Assembly: GCA_052031065.1 (NCBI GenBank)
Contig: JBPEXY010000040.1
Span: 1 to 11,204, forward strand
Reading direction: 5' to 3'
Length of the DNA: 11,204 nt
DNA from: JBPEXY01 sp052031065
Lineage (GTDB): Bacteria; Pseudomonadota; Gammaproteobacteria; Immundisolibacterales; Immundisolibacteraceae
In this document: positions 6,097 through 11,204 of the stretch, in pieces
Position numbering within the stretch: the stretch's first letter is position 1
How the letters are laid out: each line of letters opens with the position of its first letter
The notes under the pieces: generated by a model
Databases searched by the model: none
What the model was told of the DNA's origin: nothing
The model's input: the letters and a program-made list of their open reading frames with translations, nothing else
Made by a program: the position numbers and the translations under genes

Positions 6097-7851
6097 TATT
6101 TTCGCGAACATCGGCGCGAGAAACTCCATGTCATCACCCAACTTGACATCAAGAATCGCCGGTTTACCCTCTTCTAGCGCAGCAAATGCTCGATCCAGTG
6201 CCGGCCGAATCTGCTTTGGATCGGAGACCTCTTCACCGTAACCACCAACTGTTTCAGCCATCACCGCATAGTTGATAGTGGTATCAATCGCTGCGCCATA
6301 GTGAACGTTGGTTTTCTGTGCGATTCCCCTGGGATAGAGCATCTCGATGCCCATTTTCATGCTGCGGTAATGGCCGTTATTGGCGATGATAGTCAGCATC
6401 GGCAGACCATACTCGGTCGACATCCCTAATGCCGGTAAAGGGGCGTTGTAGTTGAAGGTGCCATCACCGACGATGGTCACCACCGGTCTGTCAGGATTGG
6501 CCACCTTGACCCCCATGCCGATCCCCATGCCGATCCCCAGTCCACCACTGAGGGCGTTGTAGAAATTACCCGGCTGGAGCTTGTTCATCGACTCCGCCAT
6601 AGTCCAGTGGGTGAGGATGGTTTCATCGATCAGGATCGCATCGTAATCATTCAGGGCAGCTTCGAGTTCCAGCGAAAACCAGCGGGTGTCGATCGGCACT
6701 GCCTGCTTTTGCGCCTTGCAGACTTTTTGCCAACCTGCACGGCGCCCATGGTTCGCTTTCGAAATAGATTTGACTCGTGCCGCCGCTGCCTTCTTTTTAC
6801 CGCGCATTTTTGCCGGCACCAGCTCCAACAGGTCATTCAAAGCAACATGAGCATCACCCACCAGGGTTAAATCAGAGGAAATTCCGTAGTAAGGTGCCCG
6901 TTCGTGCAGCGGATCATCGCTAATCGCAATCACCGTAGCGTTCTTCGGGTGGGCAGAGGAAGGCGGATACCAGGGGACAATACAGTCAAGCAGCAACACA
7001 ACATCGCTCTGCTGCAAGTAGGCGTTTGGGTTAAAACCGCCATGCAAGCCGTGATCACGAGGGAAATTGATGTATCCCGGTTGCTGGGACTCCACCACCA
7101 TTGAACCGGTCATCTCCGCCAGCGCAACCAGTTGATCGACAGCTTCAACTCTTGAACCGATATTCTCGGTAATAATCAGTGGCGACTCGGCGTTGGCGAG
7201 CAATTTAGCTGCCTCCTGCAGGCCAGCTGGTTCCACCTGTGCGGTTCTCGGCATGGTGGTTCCGGGTGGCGCAGGTAACACCGCCGGCGCTGCCAGGTAC
7301 TCAAATGGCAGAGAGAGAAATACCGCCCCCTGCGGGGCATTCACCGCCATCTGGCAGGCGCGGTGGGTGGCCCCCGCCAGAGTATTGGGAGTAGGCAGTC
7401 CATAACTGGCTTTGGTAAACGGTTCAACGACCCGGGCCGGCCCACCGTAATCGGCCAGGTAGCGGCCCCACTGGGCCCCTACCCAGGCGCCGTCACCCTC
7501 ACCAAAGGTGACCGACTCACCAGCGCAGAACAGAACCGGCGTCTTTTCAAAATTTGCGGCACGGATACCCATCGAGGCGTGCAAAGTACCGACACTGGCA
7601 TGGACCAGGCAGACCGCCAGCTTGCCGGTTGCTTTAGCGTAGCCGATGGCGACGCCCGCTGCTGTATCTTCGTGGCGGATATTAATATAAGTGGGTCCGT
7701 CAATTCCCCGTGCCTTCTGTTCAGCCAATGCCTCCCAAAGCGGTGGCCATTCAGAACCTGGCGAGGAGAAAATGTACTCCACTCCATAGTTCCTCAACAC
7801 CTCCAGAAAAACTGCTGCTCCGGTTTTTGCCGGTCCTTTGCCTGCTGCCAT
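6085..7851 (-). CDS. ThDP-dependent decarboxylase/lyase, benzoylformate-decarboxylase-like
   Basis: A 588-residue cytoplasmic enzyme with the three-domain POX/acetolactate-synthase fold: ThDP-pyrimidine domain about 8-185, central domain about 205-345, ThDP-diphosphate domain about 395-570. The cofactor motif starts at GDG (462-464) and ends at NN (491-492), 26 residues apart as expected. The activating glutamate is Glu61 in RHEDTAAG. PGS (Ser33) and VHAS (His84) line up, from memory, with Ser26 and His70 of benzoylformate decarboxylase, and NAPQGAVFLSLPFEYL (171-186) resembles that family too. This suggests cleavage or formation of a C-C bond at a 2-oxo acid, but the substrate is unknown. 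Acetolactate synthase catalytic subunit is less likely because no small regulatory subunit is adjacent; a 2-hydroxyacyl-CoA lyase-like role is possible given the ligase downstream. A lysine/alanine-rich stretch (348-372) joins the middle and C-terminal domains. The ATG has GAGGAG (7863-7858) 6 bases upstream. Confidence 0.88.
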   Translation of the reverse strand: MAAGKGPAKTGAAVFLEVLRNYGVEYIFSSPGSEWPPLWEALAEQKARGIDGPTYINIRHEDTAAGVAIGYAKATGKLAVCLVHASVGTLHASMGIRAANFEKTPVLFCAGESVTFGEGDGAWVGAQWGRYLADYGGPARVVEPFTKASYGLPTPNTLAGATHRACQMAVNAPQGAVFLSLPFEYLAAPAVLPAPPGTTMPRTAQVEPAGLQEAAKLLANAESPLIITENIGSRVEAVDQLVALAEMTGSMVVESQQPGYINFPRDHGLHGGFNPNAYLQQSDVVLLLDCIVPWYPPSSAHPKNATVIAISDDPLHERAPYYGISSDLTLVGDAHVALNDLLELVPAKMRGKKKAAAARVKSISKANHGRRAGWQKVCKAQKQAVPIDTRWFSLELEAALNDYDAILIDETILTHWTMAESMNKLQPGNFYNALSGGLGIGMGIGMGVKVANPDRPVVTIVGDGTFNYNAPLPALGMSTEYGLPMLTIIANNGHYRSMKMGIEMLYPRGIAQKTNVHYGAAIDTTINYAVMAETVGGYGEEVSDPKQIRPALDRAFAALEEGKPAILDVKLGDDMEFLAPMFAKIMQA

Positions 7852-7889
7852 TTCTGTCTCCTCACTCTGAATTATGGGATTTAGTCAAA

Positions 7890-7910
7890 ACGATTATGTC
7901 AGCTAATCGT
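7890..7910. promoter_or_regulatory. operator-like dyad ACGATTA-N7-TAATCGT over the ThDP promoter
   Basis: A perfect 7-base inverted repeat with a 7-base spacer. Its core ATTA-N7-TAAT fits the loose T-N11-A pattern of LysR-type sites, and it overlaps the candidate -10 of the ThDP gene. No regulator gene is in the window, so the binding protein is unknown. Confidence 0.4.
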
Positions 7911-7921
7911 AATGTTGTGGA
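7893..7921 (-). promoter_or_regulatory. candidate sigma-70-type promoter of the ThDP gene
   Basis: On the minus strand TCCACA (7921-7916) lies 17 bases before CATAAT (7898-7893). These match four of six and five of six consensus bases. Transcription would start about 35 bases before the ATG, just ahead of the GAGGAG ribosome site. Confidence 0.35.
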
Positions 7922-8093
7922 CCACTCTCCGAATGGTGCGAAATGGGTCTGAGTTTCTGGTCCCAATTCCCTTCAACGAGCAACAGCCACACTGCCACCG
8001 AATAGCCACCACAACCTTTGCCCGTGAAGCGGATTACAACCTAAAAGGCCGAACTCCTCGTGGTCCTCTACTCCCATTCATAGCGACGGCTCA

Positions 8094-8101
8094 GCCGATA
8101 A
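8094..8101 (+). promoter_or_regulatory. sigma-28 (FliA) -10 element candidate for the MCP gene
   Basis: GCCGATAA is a perfect match to the FliA -10 consensus, and MCP genes are commonly FliA-dependent. The expected TAAAGTTT element is poor at N11 spacing (CATTCATA at 8075-8082). A transcript from here would have a leader of about 200 bases. A rival site with a better -35 (TTTAGTTT, 8177-8184) but a weak -10 (TCCGTTGC, 8196-8203) lies closer to the gene. Confidence 0.35.
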
Positions 8102-8316
8102 CCAACAACCTGGCCCGCTAATAGGCTCAGCTCCAGATTTTGGCTAAGAAAAAATTACCCTCTGAGCAACTGTAAATTTAGTTTTTCTAATGTTTTCCGT
8201 TGCACTGCCGTTAGCGCACCTGAACGAAACACTGAGAGGATTTCAGAGAGACTTCAAAGGCTCCTGGGTCAATCAGTTTTACTAACTCACTTCGATGCAT
8301 TCACAGGTGTTGAAAT

Positions 8317-9936
8317 ATGAACTGGTTAACCAGAATGTCAATTCGAAACAAGATCATGGCGCTGGGCGTTATTGGCGTTCTCGGCTTCATGGTAGTACTC
8401 GCCTACACGTACAAAATCAGCGTCGACAATGCCAAACGTCTTGATGCTTCCAAAGAGGTGCATTTTCCGGTACTGGAGCGCATTGACGCCAACCGGGTGC
8501 GTCTCGACAAGGTAGCCGAACTGTTCAATCAGGCGGTCACTTCGGGCGAACTGGAACTAATCGATAACGCCGCGGAAAAATCTGCTGAATTTGGTCAGGC
8601 GATCACTGAGATCATCGAGCTGGATGCCGAAAAAGGCGAGAATTTCCGGCGCATCGGCAACGAGTTTGCGCAATTTTTCACTGCCGGCTCAACACTCTCG
8701 CAGGGAATGGTTTCAGGCACGCTAAGTGCTAACGAGATGAAATCTGCGGTTGCTGATACCCAGGAGAAGATGGAAAAGGTACGTAACAGCCTGCAGGTAT
8801 CGAGAAAAGATAGCTATGAAGCCTTTACCCGTTCGCTGGACGAAGCCAAGCAGAAAACCAACAGTGGTCTTCTGGTTAGCATTGTGGTCAGTCTGATGAC
8901 CGCCGCAGTGATGTTGGGCAGCGCCGTTCTGGTCTCCAAACTCATCGTCTCTGACATCACCGGGGTTACTGAATCCCTGCGCAATATGGCCGAGGGAGAC
9001 GGCGACCTGACCCAAACACTTTCCAGTAAGGGTGATGATGAAATCAGCGAAATGGTTCGCTGGTTTAACCGCTTTGTCACCATGCTCAGAAACCTTATCG
9101 GCGACGTGGTGGACTCAACCACCCAGTTGGGCGAAGCATCGGTCGCCATGTCCAGCGTTACTCAGGAAAGCAAGCGCGGCGCCGCACAACAGCAGCAGGA
9201 AACTACCGAAACTTCCACATCAATTATGGAGATGATCGGCATGGTCCAGGAAGTTGCGTCGAATGCCGCCTCTGCCGCTTCAGCCGCCGAACAGGCCGAT
9301 CAGGGTGCTAGCGCCGGCAAGGACGTTGTTGGAACAGTCATCAAGTCTATTGATGATCTGGCGGGGAACGTCGAGCAGGCAGCTGAAGTTATCCAGAAGC
9401 TCGGTCAGGACAGCGACAACGTCGGTGTCATCATTGATGTCATCAGGGATATCGCTGAACAGACCAATCTGCTCGCCTTGAACGCCGCTATCGAAGCCGC
9501 GCGCGCTGGCGAACAGGGACGCGGCTTCGCAGTGGTCGCTGACGAGGTACGCACTCTGGCATCGCGAACACAGGAATCCACCCAGGAAATCCAGGCAATG
9601 ATTGAGCAGCTGCGTACCGGCGCCAAGAATGCCGTTGAGGTAATGGTAAGCGGGCAACAACGCGCCGGTGAAAGCGTCGAACAGGCCCGGGCAGCAGGCG
9701 ACTCGTTAGACGCCATCACTCAGACCGTGGCCACCATATCCGACATGAATCGTCAGATCGCCGGAGCCACCGACTCCCAGAGCAAGCTTTCTGAAGAGAT
9801 TAACCGACGTTTGCAAACCATTCAGGAAATCACCGAGCAGACTGTCGAACACATCGGCAAAACCTCCGACTCGGCCGTGCAGGTTGGTGACCATTCTCAC
9901 GAACTTCAGCGGTTGCTGGGAACTTTCAAGATTTAA
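8317..9936 (+). CDS. methyl-accepting chemotaxis protein
   Basis: A 539-residue transmembrane chemoreceptor. TM1 is at about 13-31, a mostly helical periplasmic sensor of about 150 residues (32-182, four-helix-bundle size) follows, TM2 is at about 184-206 and HAMP at about 207-262, with GDGDLTQTL and DDEISEMVRWFN typical of HAMP. The long cytoplasmic coiled coil has the invariant signalling tip around 378-408 (IAEQTNLLALNAAIEAARAG and the following GRGFAVVADEVR), which binds CheA and CheW. There is no NWETF-type pentapeptide at the C-terminus, so methylation enzymes would have to act without that tether. The ligand cannot be predicted. The ATG is preceded by AGGTG (8305-8309) at 7 bases. It is divergent from the ThDP gene and lies 117 bases before the porin-like gene, so one of those could share its stimulus, which is inference only. 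Confidence 0.95.
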   Translation: MNWLTRMSIRNKIMALGVIGVLGFMVVLAYTYKISVDNAKRLDASKEVHFPVLERIDANRVRLDKVAELFNQAVTSGELELIDNAAEKSAEFGQAITEIIELDAEKGENFRRIGNEFAQFFTAGSTLSQGMVSGTLSANEMKSAVADTQEKMEKVRNSLQVSRKDSYEAFTRSLDEAKQKTNSGLLVSIVVSLMTAAVMLGSAVLVSKLIVSDITGVTESLRNMAEGDGDLTQTLSSKGDDEISEMVRWFNRFVTMLRNLIGDVVDSTTQLGEASVAMSSVTQESKRGAAQQQQETTETSTSIMEMIGMVQEVASNAASAASAAEQADQGASAGKDVVGTVIKSIDDLAGNVEQAAEVIQKLGQDSDNVGVIIDVIRDIAEQTNLLALNAAIEAARAGEQGRGFAVVADEVRTLASRTQESTQEIQAMIEQLRTGAKNAVEVMVSGQQRAGESVEQARAAGDSLDAITQTVATISDMNRQIAGATDSQSKLSEEINRRLQTIQEITEQTVEHIGKTSDSAVQVGDHSHELQRLLGTFKI

Positions 9937-9982
9937 CGGATTGTTTCCGCGCGCCGACTTCAGCCATTCAATAGCACAACGA

Positions 9983-10008
9983 GTGTTAGGCACGGACGCT
10001 TGCCACAC
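9983..10008 (+). promoter_or_regulatory. hairpin with sigma-54-like half sites ahead of the porin gene
   Basis: GTGT-ta-GGCA (9983-9992) can pair with TGCCACAC (10001-10008) across an 8-base loop. The same bases contain GGCACG (9989-9994) and TTGC (10000-10003), resembling -24 and -12 sigma-54 elements. The GG-to-GC spacing is 11 instead of the strict 10, so function as a sigma-54 promoter is doubtful. It could instead be a weak end-of-gene hairpin for the MCP. Confidence 0.2.
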
Positions 10009-10053
10009 GTCAACACATCCACAGGGAAGACCTGTCATTCAGAGGTATTAGAA

Positions 10054-11190
10054 ATGGGACTGGAACAGAAATTAGCAGCTTTAAACTCTACCCTCCTGGC
10101 GAGCATGTTGATGTTGCCCGCTGCGCAAGCTGCCAAACTTGGCGACATGGATATCGCCGTCAATGGTTACCTCACTGCCGGGATGACCTCCAGTGATAAC
10201 GACCGTGGTGAGTTTCTGCACACGGTGGACGATGATTTTTCTTTTGACGTTGACAGTGTTATGGGTCTGCGGGTGGGAATCCAGGTCGATGACAAACTGT
10301 CGGTTGCGCTGCAGGTCCGCGCCTCAGGCAGGGACACCGATGACAGTCTCGAGGTCGACTGGGCTTATGCCGATTACCAGGTCAACGACGAGCTCAACGT
10401 GCGCGGCGGACGTATTGCTTTTCCGGTATTTATGATTTCCGAGGTCATCGAAGTGGGCTACGCCTACCCCTGGATTCGCCCACCGGTAGAAGTCTACGGG
10501 CAGGTTCCCTTCACCAGTATGTACGGTGCAGACATGCTCTACCGAACCAGTTGGGGTGGTATTGATTGGACTGTACAGCCATTCCTGGGCAATGAAGATA
10601 CTGAAGGCCTGCTTGGTATCACTAACGCAAATTCGGCTGCGTTCGGGAATCTCATACCGGCGGGAAGCGTAGAGGCTGAATTTGATGTTGAGGACATTAT
10701 CGGTTTAAACATCTCCGCAGACCTCGGCTGGTCTAGCTATAGAGTCGGTTATGTACAGGCGGAAGGCACTGCGACTTCACCGGCCATCTTTCAGACATTA
10801 AATCTGATTCAGGGCGTCGACGCTTCATTTTTTAATGCCGGCATGACTCTGGATTGGGAAAACTGGGTGGGCTACAGCGAATTTACCCATACCAAGCTCG
10901 ACGGACTGTATCCTGATTCGACCGCATGGTATCTGACCCTAGGATATCGATTCGGGAAATTTCTACCTCATGTGACCTATGCAGATGTCACTGCAGATGA
11001 CAACTCCCCTCTGGGACCGGAACAGGATTCCACTACCCTTGGTCTACGTTACGAGCTGAGTGATACCTCCGCGCTTAAAGTTGAATGGCAGCGAACAGAA
11101 ACTGACTCGGGCAACGCCGGGCTGAGTTTCTCCAACGACCCGGGTGACACAGTCAACATTTTCAGCGTTGCCTTTGACATGGTTTTCTAG
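10054..11190 (+). CDS. porin-like outer-membrane beta-barrel protein
   Basis: A 378-residue exported protein. A signal peptide (MGLEQK, hydrophobic 8-22, cleavage after AQA at residue 26) precedes alternating amphipathic strands rich in Asp, Gly, Tyr and Trp. The protein ends in phenylalanine (FDMVF), the usual BAM signal of outer-membrane barrels. Its length fits a 16-strand general porin. The segment VGYAYPWIRPPVEVYGQVP (134-152) is Pro/Tyr-rich and could be a constriction loop; I recall similar stretches in uncharacterised gammaproteobacterial porins. Substrate unknown. I chose the ATG at 10054 because AGAGGT (10041-10046) lies 7 bases upstream and it gives a clean signal peptide. An in-frame TTG at 10000 would add 18 polar residues before the signal. 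The gene ends 14 bases before the window end, with no terminator visible. Confidence 0.85.
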   Translation: MGLEQKLAALNSTLLASMLMLPAAQAAKLGDMDIAVNGYLTAGMTSSDNDRGEFLHTVDDDFSFDVDSVMGLRVGIQVDDKLSVALQVRASGRDTDDSLEVDWAYADYQVNDELNVRGGRIAFPVFMISEVIEVGYAYPWIRPPVEVYGQVPFTSMYGADMLYRTSWGGIDWTVQPFLGNEDTEGLLGITNANSAAFGNLIPAGSVEAEFDVEDIIGLNISADLGWSSYRVGYVQAEGTATSPAIFQTLNLIQGVDASFFNAGMTLDWENWVGYSEFTHTKLDGLYPDSTAWYLTLGYRFGKFLPHVTYADVTADDNSPLGPEQDSTTLGLRYELSDTSALKVEWQRTETDSGNAGLSFSNDPGDTVNIFSVAFDMVF

Positions 11191-11204
11191 GGGCACACCC
11201 TTCG

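Larger units (their letters stand above)
7852..8316. other. 465-base divergent intergenic region
   Basis: This stretch separates the divergent ThDP and MCP genes. It holds a dyad and candidate promoter for the ThDP gene (7890-7921), a sigma-28-like -10 ahead of the MCP gene (8094-8101) and an 8-base direct repeat GGCTCAGC (8088-8095 and 8124-8131). The 8150-8200 part is A/T-rich. An open frame of 69 codons at 7912-8121 has no SD and no recognisable protein features, so I do not call it a gene. I see no tRNA or clear small-RNA gene. Confidence 0.7.

Noticed and set aside
6511..6538. Tandem 12-base repeat CCCCATGCCGAT in the ThDP gene, encoding GIGM repeats
   Set aside because: The protein segment has the same length as the aligned glycine-rich segment of benzoylformate decarboxylase as I recall it, so it is not a repeat expansion.
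7363..7884. 173-codon plus-strand open frame antisense to the ThDP gene start
   Set aside because: It is a shadow of the ThDP coding sequence, with Cys- and Arg-rich composition and no family resemblance.
7912..8121. 69-codon open frame in the divergent intergenic region
   Set aside because: It has no ribosome site, no recognisable motif and overlaps probable promoter elements.
10000..10053. In-frame TTG start for the porin-like gene
   Set aside because: It adds 18 polar residues before the signal peptide and lacks an SD; the ATG at 10054 has AGAGGT at proper spacing.
1..11204. Defence system, prophage, integron or CRISPR locus
   Set aside because: All long reading frames belong to recognisable housekeeping, secretion, metabolic, chemotaxis or porin families, and I see no repeat array, recombinase or attachment site.

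Overview
The window looks like chromosomal DNA of a gammaproteobacterium, with moderately high G+C by eye. The evidence is a GspA/GspB pair of the type II secretion family, a fused LplT-PlsC-AMP-binding (Aas-type) phospholipid repair protein, a canonical methyl-accepting chemotaxis protein (MCP) and a porin-like outer-membrane protein. I cannot assign a genus. I see no insertion sequence, phage gene, tRNA, rRNA or CRISPR array. The window reads as ordinary chromosome whose least-described part is a two-gene catabolic or biosynthetic pair.

Layout. (1) Positions 1-2619, plus strand: the 3' part of a three-domain lysophospholipid transporter / acyltransferase / acyl-ACP synthetase, cut by the window start. 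(2) 2743-4374, plus strand: a two-gene unit encoding a GspA/ExeA-type ATPase and its partner GspB/ExeB, 12 bases apart. (3) 4423-7851, minus strand and convergent with gspB: a thiamine-diphosphate (ThDP) enzyme with a benzoylformate-decarboxylase-like active-site pattern, followed by an AMP-forming acyl-CoA ligase. A strong intrinsic terminator lies between them, and its T-tract touches the ligase Shine-Dalgarno (SD) sequence. (4) 7852-8316: a 465-base divergent intergenic region with a dyad over a candidate promoter for the ThDP gene and a perfect FliA (sigma-28) -10 match ahead of the MCP gene. (5) 8317-11190, plus strand: the MCP and then a porin-like outer-membrane protein, 117 bases apart when the better-supported porin start is used.

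How the genes may work together. The Aas-type protein re-acylates lysophospholipids flipped in from the periplasmic leaflet. GspA and GspB form an inner-membrane complex that in other bacteria helps insert or assemble the secretin of type II secretion; no other gsp gene is visible here. The ThDP enzyme and ligase probably act on related carbon compounds: the first would make or break a C-C bond next to a carbonyl, and the second would activate a carboxylate to a CoA thioester. The substrate cannot be read from the sequence. The MCP and porin could sense and admit small molecules, but that link is inference. The most interesting items are the ThDP/ligase pair and the terminator-to-SD junction inside it.
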